Source: Marinomonas gallaica (GTDB taxonomy: Bacteria; Pseudomonadota; Gammaproteobacteria; Pseudomonadales; Marinomonadaceae). Taken from it: DNA of 64,000 nucleotides. Positions 41,683 to 51,146 of this stretch are shown piece by piece. The notes under the pieces were generated by a model. The model saw only the letters and a program-made list of their open reading frames with translations, did no database searches and was not told where the DNA came from. The DNA lies in contig NZ_LTAX01000018.1 in NCBI RefSeq assembly GCF_001639745.1, forward strand, positions 1 through 64,000. Direction: 5' to 3'. A program made the translations under genes and the position numbers. The stretch's first letter is position 1. Each line of letters opens with the position of its first letter.

Positions 41683-42968
41683 AGCTTTATTAGAACTTCT
41701 TGACGAGATGATGGAATCAACAGCTGTTCGAGGTGCTGTCGGTATTGCTCTATTGTAAAAGAGTTCGCGGCTTCACTGTAGTGCTGAGCAAAATCATTCA
41801 GCGATAAGGGGGATTTCGGCATCGCGACACTGGTCGCAATTGCACGCCACCAATCTGGATTTTGGCTAAGAGCGGGTAATTGCTGTAGAAGCTGATCTTT
41901 CAGCGCGTTAAACGCCGCTTGCTCTTGATAGCTCGGTAACTGGTCAGGTGCAATCCAGCTTGTATGCGATTGAGACGATGCTGGGTCGGCTAACAATACA
42001 GACTGAGGTGTTTCTATTTGCCAATTCACGAAGGCTTGTGGCGACTCTAAGTGCAGCTGCCATTGTCCTGCTTGGCTGTTAAAACGTTTCTTCTGTGCTT
42101 GTAAGCTGTCTTTTGCCCAGACTTGAAGCGTGAGCCAATCCGTAACAGAGGTGATTGGGGCAATTCCTAGTGCGCCATACACGGCACTGAGTGATTGATC
42201 ACCAATCTCAGACGATGACGGTGCTGTAGCAAGCTGCCTATCACTGTTTGCAGAACCTTGTTGCATGGATTGTGTGAGAGCATTGAGCCCTTGCTGTAAG
42301 GGTTCAATGGTATTGTCGTTCAGCGCTCCAGTGATGACGATGTGAGATACCTGCTGTTTGATTAAACCAAAGTGTTGCGTTAGTTGCTTTACGGTGATTT
42401 GTTGTACAGACGAGGGCGTCGCTAGTGCGGAGTTAGGAAAAAGTTGCAGCATCAATTGCTGCTGACCAATATCGTTACGCTGGTGCCGTTGCCAACTTTG
42501 TAATGCGGCCTCTTTAAATTGCGTTTTGTTTAGCCATGCGCTGAGCACATTTAAGGTCGCTGTAAGAAACTGCGGTCGATTGCTGAGTGAGACGCTAATC
42601 TGCTGTTGGCTTACGGAATATCGTGTTTCTGCCGCGGCTGCAATGGGGGTTAAGCGCTGATTAATCGTCGCCGTGCTCAGTGGCAGTGTTGGGCCTGTGA
42701 GCAAAGACAGGGTGGCGGCCGTGAGCTGAGGTGATTGCGCATTACTATTAAACACAATGGCAAGTGATAGCTTATCACTGCCTTCCCAGTCATCTTGCGT
42801 AAGCCAATACACAGGAATACCGGATGCGGTTTGCCACGTTTCGATGTTAGGTGTCGCAAGGTTAACACGCGTACTGGTTAAATTTAGCAGCCAAACAGCA
42901 AGAGTGGTGACTACTATAATGACGGCTAATACGGGACGACTAAATAACGGCTTATCGCGTTTAAACAT
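41679..42968 (-). CDS. Degenerate M16-family peptidase-like protein
   Basis: A 429-residue protein with an N-terminal membrane anchor (about 10-30, PVLAVIIVVTTLAVWLL) and a pitrilysin-like fold: GIPVYWLTQDDWEGSDKLSLAIVFN at the start, ending QYRQHLEQLLIPSSRQEVLIKL. The zinc motif HxxEH of active M16 peptidases is absent. In relatives this locus carries two M16 genes, one active and one inactive; only an inactive-type one is seen here. The ATG at 42968 is preferred because the longer frame precedes the anchor with unrelated residues, though its ribosome-binding site is weak. Divergent from ftsY. Confidence 0.78.
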   Translation of the reverse strand: MFKRDKPLFSRPVLAVIIVVTTLAVWLLNLTSTRVNLATPNIETWQTASGIPVYWLTQDDWEGSDKLSLAIVFNSNAQSPQLTAATLSLLTGPTLPLSTATINQRLTPIAAAAETRYSVSQQQISVSLSNRPQFLTATLNVLSAWLNKTQFKEAALQSWQRHQRNDIGQQQLMLQLFPNSALATPSSVQQITVKQLTQHFGLIKQQVSHIVITGALNDNTIEPLQQGLNALTQSMQQGSANSDRQLATAPSSSEIGDQSLSAVYGALGIAPITSVTDWLTLQVWAKDSLQAQKKRFNSQAGQWQLHLESPQAFVNWQIETPQSVLLADPASSQSHTSWIAPDQLPSYQEQAAFNALKDQLLQQLPALSQNPDWWRAIATSVAMPKSPLSLNDFAQHYSEAANSFTIEQYRQHLEQLLIPSSRQEVLIKL

Positions 42969-43135
42969 AGAATTGTCGCTTGAAGAATGAGATAGAGTAC
43001 ATTTTTCCACGAAAGTGGGGCTTTTTGCTAATAGGAATGATGCTAAAATCACCGTTTTTAACGCTACTACGCCTTGGTTTGCTCGGCGTCGCGATTCAAT
43101 TACCCATCCATTGGGATCAATCTAGAGAGATGTGA

Positions 43136-44410
43136 ATGGAATTTGTAGATCAGATAATCGCTTATTTAACACCATATTTTGGTGAATACGCTCGCTTCGC
43201 GCCGATTGCTATCGGTGTGGTATTGGCCATCTTTGCTTTCATCATTAAACGTTCTGTTATGAAAAGCATGGATGCCGACATTAAAGCGGCGAAACAAAAG
43301 CCGCTAGACACGTCTGCCGAGCCACAACCTGAGTCGTCCGAACCTGAAGGCATTAGTGAGCCAATTGTCGAGGCCGAGACAAAAGCGGCTACGGAAACAA
43401 AAGATGAGAAGCCTGCGGTTGTTGTGGCTGCGCCGGAAGAGTCTGCTCCTGATGCCGTTGCTCAACCCGAACCGGCTCCGACTCCAGCACCGGCGCTTTC
43501 TTGGTCCCAGCGAATTAAAGCTGGGTTGGCGCGTACTCGTGGTGGCTTTGGCTTGTCTTCTCTTCTCATGGGCAGTAAAAAAGTCGATGACGATTTAATC
43601 GAAGAGCTGGAAACGCAATTATTAATGGCGGATGTCGGGGTGGCGGCTACACAGTCATTAATTGACTCCTTAAATGCCAAGCTGAGCCGTAAAGAGCTGA
43701 AAGACACCGATGCTCTCATGCGCACCTTAAAAGGTGAGTTGCAGGACATCTTAGTGAACTCCGAAAAACCGTTAGTACCCGAACACAAAGACGGCCCATT
43801 TGTTATCTTAATGGTAGGCGTTAATGGCGTGGGTAAAACGACGACCATTGGTAAGTTGGCGAAGAAGTATCAAGCCGAAGGCAAGAGTGTGATGTTGGCC
43901 GCGGGTGATACCTTCCGCGCGGCCGCCGTTGAGCAACTTCAAGTATGGGGCGATCGCAATAATGTCCCTGTGGTCGCACAGCATACGGGCGCGGATTCAG
44001 CCTCTGTGATTTACGACGCCATCGAATCTGCCAAATCCCGCGGTGTCGATATTGTTATTGCAGATACAGCAGGCCGATTGCAGAACAAAGCGAACTTGAT
44101 GAGCGAGCTTGAAAAAGTGGTTCGTGTCATGAAGAAGCTCGATGTGGCGGCGCCACATGAAGTGATGTTGGTACTCGACGCGGGGACCGGTCAAAATGCG
44201 TTAAGCCAAGCAAAGTTGTTTACCGAAGCCGTCGGTGTGTCCGGTATTACGTTGACAAAATTAGATGGTACCGCGAAAGGCGGCATCATCTTCGCGATTG
44301 CAAAGCAGTTCAGTTTGCCTATTCGATACATTGGTGTGGGCGAGCAAGCAGACGATTTACGTCCGTTTAAGTCTCAAGAATTTGTTGACGCTTTATTTGA
44401 GAGTGAGTAA
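43136..44410 (+). CDS. ftsY: FtsY, signal recognition particle receptor
   Basis: A 424-residue SRP-receptor GTPase that docks ribosome-SRP complexes at the membrane. A hydrophobic N-terminal segment (about 22-40) precedes an acidic, Pro/Glu/Ala-rich linker (about 55-115). The NG domain follows with GVNGVGKTTTIGKLA, DTFRAAAVEQL, ADTAGRLQNK and TKLDGTAKGG. The predicted N-terminal membrane helix is found in many marine relatives but not in E. coli FtsY. First gene of ftsY-ftsE-ftsX. Confidence 0.97.
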   Translation: MEFVDQIIAYLTPYFGEYARFAPIAIGVVLAIFAFIIKRSVMKSMDADIKAAKQKPLDTSAEPQPESSEPEGISEPIVEAETKAATETKDEKPAVVVAAPEESAPDAVAQPEPAPTPAPALSWSQRIKAGLARTRGGFGLSSLLMGSKKVDDDLIEELETQLLMADVGVAATQSLIDSLNAKLSRKELKDTDALMRTLKGELQDILVNSEKPLVPEHKDGPFVILMVGVNGVGKTTTIGKLAKKYQAEGKSVMLAAGDTFRAAAVEQLQVWGDRNNVPVVAQHTGADSASVIYDAIESAKSRGVDIVIADTAGRLQNKANLMSELEKVVRVMKKLDVAAPHEVMLVLDAGTGQNALSQAKLFTEAVGVSGITLTKLDGTAKGGIIFAIAKQFSLPIRYIGVGEQADDLRPFKSQEFVDALFESE

Positions 44411-44448
44411 CAGTTAGATTAAACCAGTCAACAACAGGGGATGTCTGC

Positions 44449-45120
44449 GTGGAAATTGAGTTTCAGCGAGTAGGGAAAAAATATGAGAGCGGTCATGATG
44501 CTTTGTCGCAGGTGAGTTTTCACCTACGACAAGGGGAGATGGCCTTTCTCACAGGCCATTCAGGGGCCGGTAAAAGTACCTTGATGAAACTCATTATGAT
44601 GATTGAACGTCAAACTACTGGAACTATTTTAGTCGATGGCGTCGATCTTCGTACGTTAGGTAAACATGCGATTCCTTACCACCGCCGCCGTGTCGGTGTG
44701 GTATTCCAAAATCACCAACTTTTGTTTGATCGTAGCGTGTTTCACAATGTGGCTTTACCGTTGCAAGTGAGCGGAGCGGATGACGGTCAAACAGGCAAGC
44801 GCGTACGCGCGGCATTGGATAAAGTGGGGCTGTTGGGCAAAGAAAAACTCAACCCGATGGCGTTGTCTGGTGGTGAGCAGCAGCGTATCGGCATTGCGCG
44901 TGCGGTGGTTAACAAACCTCAATTGCTGCTGGCCGACGAACCAACAGGTAATCTAGACCCCCGGTTGTCTGCTGAAATTATGAACTTATTCCAAGAGTTT
45001 AATCGAGTTGGTGTGACGGTTATGGTGGCGAGCCATGACTTGGCGCTGGTGGCGCGCATGCGTCATCGTGTATTGACGTTAAATCAAGGCCGAATGGTCA
45101 ATGATGGAGGGTTTGCTTAA
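44449..45120 (+). CDS. ftsE: FtsE, cell-division ABC ATPase
   Basis: A 223-residue ATPase of the FtsEX complex, which controls septal peptidoglycan hydrolases. Walker A GHSGAGKST, signature LSGGEQQRIGIARAVV, Walker B LLLADEPTGNLD and ASHDLAL are intact. The start is GTG at 44449, with aggggatgtctgc upstream. It ends directly at the ftsX start, with no gap. Confidence 0.96.
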   Translation: MEIEFQRVGKKYESGHDALSQVSFHLRQGEMAFLTGHSGAGKSTLMKLIMMIERQTTGTILVDGVDLRTLGKHAIPYHRRRVGVVFQNHQLLFDRSVFHNVALPLQVSGADDGQTGKRVRAALDKVGLLGKEKLNPMALSGGEQQRIGIARAVVNKPQLLLADEPTGNLDPRLSAEIMNLFQEFNRVGVTVMVASHDLALVARMRHRVLTLNQGRMVNDGGFA

Positions 45121-46143
45121 ATGGCAAGACCTCCTCAACAGCGCTCTGCTGCACAGCGTGGCGCGACTCGTCAGGCACATTCAGCAAAGCAAAAGCCTGC
45201 TTGGCGTGCCCAAGGGTTTGATTTCAAATTGTACCTACGTCAGCATCAAGCCTTCCTTATTGAAAGTTTGACTCGGCTGCTAGGTCATCCTCTTGCCAGC
45301 GCTATGACAATTATGGTCATTGCGATCTCGCTATCTTTGCCAGGCGGGTTATTTGTTTTATTGAAAAACGTGCAATCGGTGACTGACCGTTGGGAGCAGC
45401 AGTCGGTTATTTCGCTGTATTTGTTTTCTCAGTTAGAGGACACCGAAGCGCTTTCGTTGTCTCATCAATTGTCGAGCCGAGCCGATGTATTGTCAGTCGA
45501 GTACATTTCTAAAGAAGAAGGCCTACGCTACTTCGAGCAGTCCAGCGGTTATGAGCAGATCATGTCTACGTTGCCTGAAAACCCGTTGCCGATCGTTTTA
45601 AAAGTCATCCCCAAAGCGATTGTTGATCTCAATACCCTACCGGACTTACAAGCACTACGAGACCATTTACAAAGTCTGCCGCAAGTTGAATATGCGCAGT
45701 TAGATGCAGAGTGGTTGCAGCGTCTTGCGACGATGATCAGTTTTGGTGAGCGCTTTGTATACGCCATTTCTGCTTTGCTGGTGATTGCAGTGTTGTTGAT
45801 TGTTGGTAACACGATTCGTATGGCGGTTGAAAGTCGTCGTGATGAAGTGCTTGTCATGAAACTTGTAGGGGCAACGAACAGTTATATTCGTCGACCTTTC
45901 TTATACATGGGGTTCTGGTTTGGCGTGCTAGGCGGTTTATTCGCCTCAATCTGCATACTTATGTTGTCGTGGTGGGTGAGTTCGCCTGCTGAGCAATTGA
46001 TTGAGCTTTATCACGCAGGTTTCGAGCTACAAAGTTTTAATGCAGTTGAAATTATAATGTGTTTAACTATCAGCGCAGTGATTGGCGTGTTCGGCTCTTG
46101 GGTCGCAGTAAGTCGCCATATCCGCGATATTGAGTTGCAGTAA
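45121..46143 (+). CDS. ftsX: FtsX, cell-division membrane protein
   Basis: A 340-residue inner-membrane protein with a basic cytoplasmic N-terminus (about 1-50), a first helix (about 58-82), a periplasmic domain (about 85-210) and three more helices (about 215-330). GNTIRMAVESRRDEVLVMKLVGA is the FtsX signature. It transmits FtsE ATPase activity to periplasmic amidase activators. The ATG follows the ftsE stop with no intervening base. Confidence 0.95.
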   Translation: MARPPQQRSAAQRGATRQAHSAKQKPAWRAQGFDFKLYLRQHQAFLIESLTRLLGHPLASAMTIMVIAISLSLPGGLFVLLKNVQSVTDRWEQQSVISLYLFSQLEDTEALSLSHQLSSRADVLSVEYISKEEGLRYFEQSSGYEQIMSTLPENPLPIVLKVIPKAIVDLNTLPDLQALRDHLQSLPQVEYAQLDAEWLQRLATMISFGERFVYAISALLVIAVLLIVGNTIRMAVESRRDEVLVMKLVGATNSYIRRPFLYMGFWFGVLGGLFASICILMLSWWVSSPAEQLIELYHAGFELQSFNAVEIIMCLTISAVIGVFGSWVAVSRHIRDIELQ

Positions 46144-46272
46144 TTGAGGAAGAATCCCTCTCGTAATATTGACAAATTGAGGTCAATTCTCCACATTTAC
46201 CGCACACACAGTGTGAATTTTGTTGCTAGTATTTGCTCATACTCAGTATGAACACGAAGAGGTAAAATAGAA
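46144..46272 (+). promoter_or_regulatory. rpoH upstream region
   Basis: Contains two short palindromes, cacacagtgtg at 46205-46215 and catactcagtatg at 46238-46250, and a TTGACA at about 46169. These may be promoter and operator elements of rpoH, which is usually multi-promoter, but no -35/-10 pair is clear. The ribosome-binding site is gaggtaaaatag. Confidence 0.4.
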
Positions 46273-47139
46273 ATGGGTCAAGCTCTCCAGCCAATCGACA
46301 TGATGACTCCAGGTCAAAATCTTGAGTCGTATGTTCAGGCCGTTAGTACCATTCCAATTTTGTCAGCGGATGAGGAACGCGAGTTAGCAGAACGTCTTTA
46401 TTACCAAAGCGATTTAGAGGCTGCACGCTCGTTGGTTATGTCTCACCTGCGTTTTGTCGTACATATTGCTAAAAGTTACTCTGGATATGGCCTGAACCAA
46501 GGCGATTTAATCCAAGAAGGTAACGTTGGCTTAATGAAAGCGGTTAAGCGTTTCAATCCAGAAGTGGGCGTGCGCTTGGTATCTTTCGCCGTGCATTGGA
46601 TTAAAGCCGAAATTCATGAATTCATTCTGAAGAACTGGCGTATTGTGAAAGTCGCGACGACTAAAGCACAACGCAAAATGTTCTTTAACTTACGCAGTGC
46701 TAAGAAAACACTCACGTGGTTAAGTAATTCTGAAGTTGAGTCGGTTGCCAGCGATCTGGGTGTAACGCCAGAAGTTGTACGTCAAATGGAAGGGCGCATG
46801 AGCTCTTCTGATATGGCATTTGATGCCAGTGGTGATGACGATGATGACAGCTCATACCAAGCACCTGCTAACTATTTAGAAGATTCGAGCTACGATCCAG
46901 CGATGGTGCTTGAACATGGCAACTGGGAAGCCGACTCTAACCGTCGTCTTGAAAGTGCGATGCTAGAGCTTGATGACCGCAGTCGAGATATATTGATTAA
47001 GCGTTGGTTGAGTGAAAATAAATCTACCTTGCATGATCTTGCCGATGAATATTCGGTATCGGCTGAACGTATCCGTCAGCTTGAAAAGAATGCGATGAAA
47101 AAGATTCGATTAGCCATGGGCGAAGCACAGTTTCACTAA
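46273..47139 (+). CDS. rpoH: RNA polymerase heat-shock sigma factor (sigma-32)
   Basis: A 288-residue group 3 sigma factor. Region 2 carries [20 protein letters not shown] and [16 protein letters not shown]. The RpoH box [15 protein letters not shown], diagnostic for sigma-32, is intact, and region 4 ends [19 protein letters not shown]. Its own terminator follows and ftsX lies 129 bases upstream, the conserved order in gammaproteobacteria. It directs transcription of heat-shock genes. Confidence 0.97.
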   Translation: MGQALQPIDMMTPGQNLESYVQAVSTIPILSADEERELAERLYYQSDLEAARSLVMSHLRFVVHIAKSYSGYGLNQGDLIQEGNVGLMKAVKRFNPEVGVRLVSFAVHWIKAEIHEFILKNWRIVKVATTKAQRKMFFNLRSAKKTLTWLSNSEVESVASDLGVTPEVVRQMEGRMSSSDMAFDASGDDDDDSSYQAPANYLEDSSYDPAMVLEHGNWEADSNRRLESAMLELDDRSRDILIKRWLSENKSTLHDLADEYSVSAERIRQLEKNAMKKIRLAMGEAQFH

Positions 47140-47161
47140 GCTTCTATCCCTAACTAACAAC

Positions 47162-47190
47162 TAAAAAGCCCTTCATGTGAGGGCTTTTTA
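47162..47190 (+). terminator. Terminator after rpoH
   Basis: taaaaagccc and gggctttttag form a stem around ttcatgtga, with flanking A- and T-runs, 23 bases after the rpoH stop. Confidence 0.92.
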
Positions 47191-47253
47191 GTGTCTTGGA
47201 AAACTTAGCTCACTGCTAGCACTTTATATCCACTTGGCTAATTCTATTGTGTG

Positions 47254-47337
47254 GAAAGCGTCTTATGTATCAGTTTGGCTTGCGCTATGTCTCATGCTTC
47301 GACGCGTCAGCGCCTCCCTGATACATAAGACGCTTTC
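47254..47337. repeat. Perfect 20-bp inverted repeat around a 44-base loop
   Basis: The arm 47254-47273 (starting gaaagcgtct) is perfectly complementary to 47318-47337. The loop contains a shorter nested pairing (gcgct at 47282 with agcgc at 47309) and the palindrome gacgcgtc. The structure stands between rpoH and the convergent tonB-like gene, beyond the rpoH terminator. It lacks a T-run, so it is not a simple terminator; it could be a small mobile palindromic repeat or a structured RNA. Confidence 0.85.
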
Positions 47338-47382
47338 TATCTAGGAAGGTTAATGGTTTTAGCTAATGGCGTTGTTGAGAGA

Positions 47383-48246
47383 TTACTGACTGCGTAATCG
47401 ATTACCTGGTACAAACTGCCAGGTGCGGATGATTTCGAGTTGGTCCACTTCTTTTTTGAGTTCCGTAGGGAAGCTATCAAAGGGTTCTGCTAAGCGGACG
47501 GTTCGCATGGCGGCATCATCCAGCACGCGTATACCAGAGGACTGCAGTACCTCAATACTTTCGACATAACCATTCGGCATAATGGCGACTGCTAGGCGCA
47601 GCTGGCCATAAAGATGGTTTTGTTTGGCTTCGGAGGGGTAGTGGATATTACCGATTCGCTCGATTTTTCGGCGCCAGTCATCGAGGTATTTGGCATCAAT
47701 GGCGGATTTTGCGGACACTGAGGTGAGGCGTCGAATACGTGGGCGTTTGGCATAGGATTGACGTTGTTGATCAAGTAGCGCTTCGAGTGTTGCGATATCG
47801 CTCGACAGTCTACTCGGCACTTGAGTCTTGCCCAGAAACTGCTCTTCCAGGGTTTTGTTCTGTTGTTCTGGGTCGTCCAGTACCCGAAAGACATCACTCT
47901 GATTGCGACTGGCGATGAGTTGCGGGTCTTTGACGGGTTCTGCTGACGCCAATTCGGGTTGGACGGGAGGGGTGATGTCTTGAATCTCGTCTGACCGGAA
48001 CTGAGCGGTTTCTGTAGTGGTTAGCTTCTGTTTGCGTAGCTCTGTGCCACTTGCCTGTTGATTGGCTTGGGCAATGAAATCGGCTTCCTTAGGCGCATCA
48101 GATTTGTGCTGAACCAGTGTTACTTCGAGCGCTTTCCTAGGAGCAGCTTGTCCCATGGAGAAATCAAAGTTCACCAGTGTAATTGCCATCAAGTGTAGGC
48201 TGATGGCAATAAACAGGGTGATTGAAAAGCGATCTGCGCTGCGCAT
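47383..48246 (-). CDS. TonB-family energy-transducer-like protein
   Basis: A 287-residue protein with an N-terminal membrane anchor (about 8-28), a low-complexity periplasmic spacer (about 45-185) that lacks the usual Pro-Glu/Pro-Lys repeats, and a C-terminal TonB domain (about 200-285) with YPSEAKQNHLYGQLRLAVAI, SSGIRVLDDAAMRTVRLAEPF and RTWQFVPG. No exbB/exbD genes are adjacent. It lies six bases downstream of gshB and is probably cotranscribed with it, as in Pseudomonas. Confidence 0.88.
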   Translation of the reverse strand: MRSADRFSITLFIAISLHLMAITLVNFDFSMGQAAPRKALEVTLVQHKSDAPKEADFIAQANQQASGTELRKQKLTTTETAQFRSDEIQDITPPVQPELASAEPVKDPQLIASRNQSDVFRVLDDPEQQNKTLEEQFLGKTQVPSRLSSDIATLEALLDQQRQSYAKRPRIRRLTSVSAKSAIDAKYLDDWRRKIERIGNIHYPSEAKQNHLYGQLRLAVAIMPNGYVESIEVLQSSGIRVLDDAAMRTVRLAEPFDSFPTELKKEVDQLEIIRTWQFVPGNRLRSQ

Positions 48247-48252
48247 AGCGAA

Positions 48253-49206
48253 TTATCGAGCGTTTAAGCGCGCCTCAATGGCGTCCATAAGGGTCATGCC
48301 AATGTTCAATCCATATTGGTCGTCTAATTGGCGGACACAGGTTGGGCTGGTGACATTGATTTCCGTTAGATAGTCGCCGATGACGTCTAAACCGACGAAC
48401 ATTAGGTCTTTTTCTTTTAGCGTAGGAATGACTTGATCGCAGATCCAACGGTCTCGTTCACTGAGTTCACGCCCCTCACCACGACCGCCAACAGCTAGGT
48501 TTCCCCGTGTTTCACCCGCAGCTGGAATGCGAGCCAAAGCATAAGGAATAGGCTTGCCGTCGACGATAAGAATACGCTTGTCGCCTTGTTTTATTTCTGG
48601 AATGTATTTTTGGGCCATGATCTGTTCAGTCCCCAGACTCGTCAAGGTCTCGATGATCACTCCCACATTGGAGTCGTCTTCTTTAAGGCGGAAAATGGAG
48701 CTACCGCCCATGCCATCCAATGGTTTGAAAATCACGTCTTTATGCTTTTTATGGAACGCTTTGAGTAGATCACCACGGCGAGTAACGAGCACTTCAGGAC
48801 AGCACTGCGGGAACTGTGTCGCGAACAGCTTTTCATTGCACTCTAAAAGAGATTTTGGGTTGTTGACCACTAGTGTACCGTCGCGCTGGGCTTGATCTAG
48901 AATCATGGTGCTGTGCATGAATGCACTGTCAAATGGCGGATCTTTGCGCATTAAAATAACATCCAGATCACCCAAAGCCATCATGCTCTCTTCACCGAGT
49001 TCATAGAAGTGATCAGGGTCTTTGAAAACGCTCAGCGGCTTAGTCATAGCAAAGGCACGACCATTGTCGAGAAAGAGGTCAGACTGCTCCATGTAATACA
49101 AAGACCAACCTTTATCGGCGGCTGCCCATAGCATGGCGAGAGAGGTATCTTTTTTGTAATTAATGGCTTGGATAGGATCCATTACGATGCCGAGTTTAAT
49201 GGTCAT
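48253..49206 (-). CDS. gshB: Glutathione synthetase
   Basis: A 317-residue ATP-grasp ligase joining gamma-glutamylcysteine to glycine. It begins LGIVMDPIQAINYKKDTSLAM, has MRKDPPFD, the ATP-grasp KPLDGMGGSSIFR, and ends DYLTEINVTSPTCVRQLD. Length matches the family (about 315). Followed within six bases by the TonB-like gene. Confidence 0.96.
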   Translation of the reverse strand: MTIKLGIVMDPIQAINYKKDTSLAMLWAAADKGWSLYYMEQSDLFLDNGRAFAMTKPLSVFKDPDHFYELGEESMMALGDLDVILMRKDPPFDSAFMHSTMILDQAQRDGTLVVNNPKSLLECNEKLFATQFPQCCPEVLVTRRGDLLKAFHKKHKDVIFKPLDGMGGSSIFRLKEDDSNVGVIIETLTSLGTEQIMAQKYIPEIKQGDKRILIVDGKPIPYALARIPAAGETRGNLAVGGRGEGRELSERDRWICDQVIPTLKEKDLMFVGLDVIGDYLTEINVTSPTCVRQLDDQYGLNIGMTLMDAIEARLNAR

Positions 49207-49331
49207 GATGTACTTTTCCTGTTACAGCGCACAGGCCTATTGGGTCTATGGCAAAAGTTTTATATAGGGAAGAGTATAAGGACTCGGGACAGGAAAGATA
49301 AGGGTTGAGTGAGAAAATATCGGACAAGAAA

Positions 49332-49358
49332 AAGCGGCACAGCGAGGTGCTGTGCCGC
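49332..49358 (-). terminator. Terminator after the TolC-type gene
   Basis: gcggcacagc and gctgtgccgc form a perfect 10-bp stem, followed on the minus strand by tttttcttg, about 10 bases after the stop. Confidence 0.9.
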
Positions 49359-49367
49359 TCAGTTTGT

Positions 49368-51008
49368 TTACCAACCGCCAGTGTTGTCGGTTGCATCGAT
49401 AAAGATAACACCGTCATCGTTAACAGAGGTGTTGCCTTGTGGGAAATTGCTGCTATTTGGCGCGGCCGTATTATAACTCGGCTGGGCTGTTTGCGGCACT
49501 GGCACTACAGGTTGAGCTGTTCTAACAGGGGGTTGATAGCTGCTTTGAGTGGGAGCGTTGTATTGTGGTTGTACCGGTGCCTGATACTGCGGCTGAGTTG
49601 CTTGTGGCACTGGCGCTACAGGTTGAGGTGTCGGAGTCACAGGCTGAGCCATTTCAGCAGAGGCAGTTGTACGTTTTCTTGGTAGCGTCTCTTGTTCAAA
49701 ACCAAGCTCTTTAGGTTGGTAAATACGTAAGGCGCGCATTAAATCCCCTTTCGCATTAAACAAACGGAAGACTGCATACAGTTCGTCATAGTCTGCATTC
49801 ACATAATCTTGGCGTGCTTCAAATAGCTCGTTTTCACTGTCTAATACATCGAGTAGGGTGCGTCGACCAAGGTTAAACTGCTGTGCATAGGCCATTTGAG
49901 ATTCTTTAGTGGCCGTGACATATTGCTGTAAGTATGACTTTGAACCTAACGTTGCTTCATAGGATGCCCAAGCGAGTCGGGCAGACAGTTCAGCTTCACG
50001 AACGGTATTACGTTGAATCTCAGAGGCTTGGGTATTCTGTTGGATAGCCGCTTTACGTGTGTGTTTATCAGCACCACCGTTGTAAAGGTTGTATGACAGC
50101 TGCAGCATGGCAGTCAGGTCTTCGTCGGCCCCTTTTCTGCCATCAATGTTGTCGTCAAAAGAGCGCTCAACGACAAGATTTAACTCAGGGTAGTAATTAG
50201 ATTTAGTTGAGCTTAGGTAATGCTCGGTTGCAGCGACATCCCATTGCGCTGAGTCAATTGCTGGATTGTTCTTTAGCGCTTGATCCACGGCATCGGCTAA
50301 ATTCGTCGGCAGCATTGAACGATCAGGTTCAGGATAGATCAGTTCTGCTGGCGGCATATCGCCCACGATGTTCTTATAATTTGCCTCAGAGGCACGAAGG
50401 TTGTCTAAAGCAGATAAGCGGTTTGCTTCGGCTTTGGCAAGACGAGCAGAGATTTGGCTAAAATCTGATTGACGGCCTACACCCGACTCACTTGCTGTAC
50501 GAATTTGCTGATAAATTCGATTATGAGTATTTAAGTTGGTTTCAGCCAACTGGTACAGCTCACGGTTTCTTAAGACATCTGTGTAGGCTTGCGTGACTTC
50601 AAGCGCTTTATTTTCGACCTGAATAAGAGCGTTCCAACGATTAGCCTCGGCTTCTGCCTTCAATCGTTTTACATCATAGGTAGAATTGAACCCATTAAAA
50701 ATAGGTTGGGTCAGCGTTAGCGCAAGCTCACGGCGCGTTAACGATACATCTTCCCCTGTTCCTTGGTAGTCGTAAGTCGTTTCATGACCAATGCCAGCAT
50801 TCAAGTCAATAGAGGGTAAAAAGCCATTTCCCTTTGAAATTTCCGTTTCCTCTAAGCTCTCTCTGAATAGAGCGATGGCTTGGCGAACTTTTGGATTATT
50901 TTCAACTGCTGTGTAAGTAGCTTCTTCAAGAGTGATGCCCATTACAGGTAGGGCACAAAAAGAAGTAGCCAGTGCAATACCACTGACAATTAACTTTTTT
51001 CGAAACAT
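49368..51008 (-). CDS. tolC: TolC-family outer-membrane efflux/secretion channel
   Basis: A 546-residue outer-membrane channel with a signal peptide (MFRKKLIVSGIALATSFCA then LPVMG) and two outer-membrane-efflux repeats (about 20-225 and 230-425), typical of the type I secretion outer-membrane group: LEEATYTAVENNPKVRQA, LTQPIFNGF, NLYNGGADKHTRKAA and LGRRTLLDVLDSENELF. The last 110 residues are an unusual Pro/Gln-rich periplasmic tail with two copies of a QPVxPVPQxxQPxY motif. ATG at 51008 is preferred over GTG at 51017 because aggtg is then correctly spaced. Confidence 0.92.
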   Translation of the reverse strand: MFRKKLIVSGIALATSFCALPVMGITLEEATYTAVENNPKVRQAIALFRESLEETEISKGNGFLPSIDLNAGIGHETTYDYQGTGEDVSLTRRELALTLTQPIFNGFNSTYDVKRLKAEAEANRWNALIQVENKALEVTQAYTDVLRNRELYQLAETNLNTHNRIYQQIRTASESGVGRQSDFSQISARLAKAEANRLSALDNLRASEANYKNIVGDMPPAELIYPEPDRSMLPTNLADAVDQALKNNPAIDSAQWDVAATEHYLSSTKSNYYPELNLVVERSFDDNIDGRKGADEDLTAMLQLSYNLYNGGADKHTRKAAIQQNTQASEIQRNTVREAELSARLAWASYEATLGSKSYLQQYVTATKESQMAYAQQFNLGRRTLLDVLDSENELFEARQDYVNADYDELYAVFRLFNAKGDLMRALRIYQPKELGFEQETLPRKRTTASAEMAQPVTPTPQPVAPVPQATQPQYQAPVQPQYNAPTQSSYQPPVRTAQPVVPVPQTAQPSYNTAAPNSSNFPQGNTSVNDDGVIFIDATDNTGGW

Positions 51009-51146
51009 GGGCGTCACCTAAAGTGTAAGACGTTAAAAATAGAAAACAATGTGTACATAATTTATCCAAATTCTAGATGGTTTTTGTACATCATTGGAGG
51101 CATATTTGTGTTACAGGTCGAATTCTAATGTTATGAAATGTAACCG

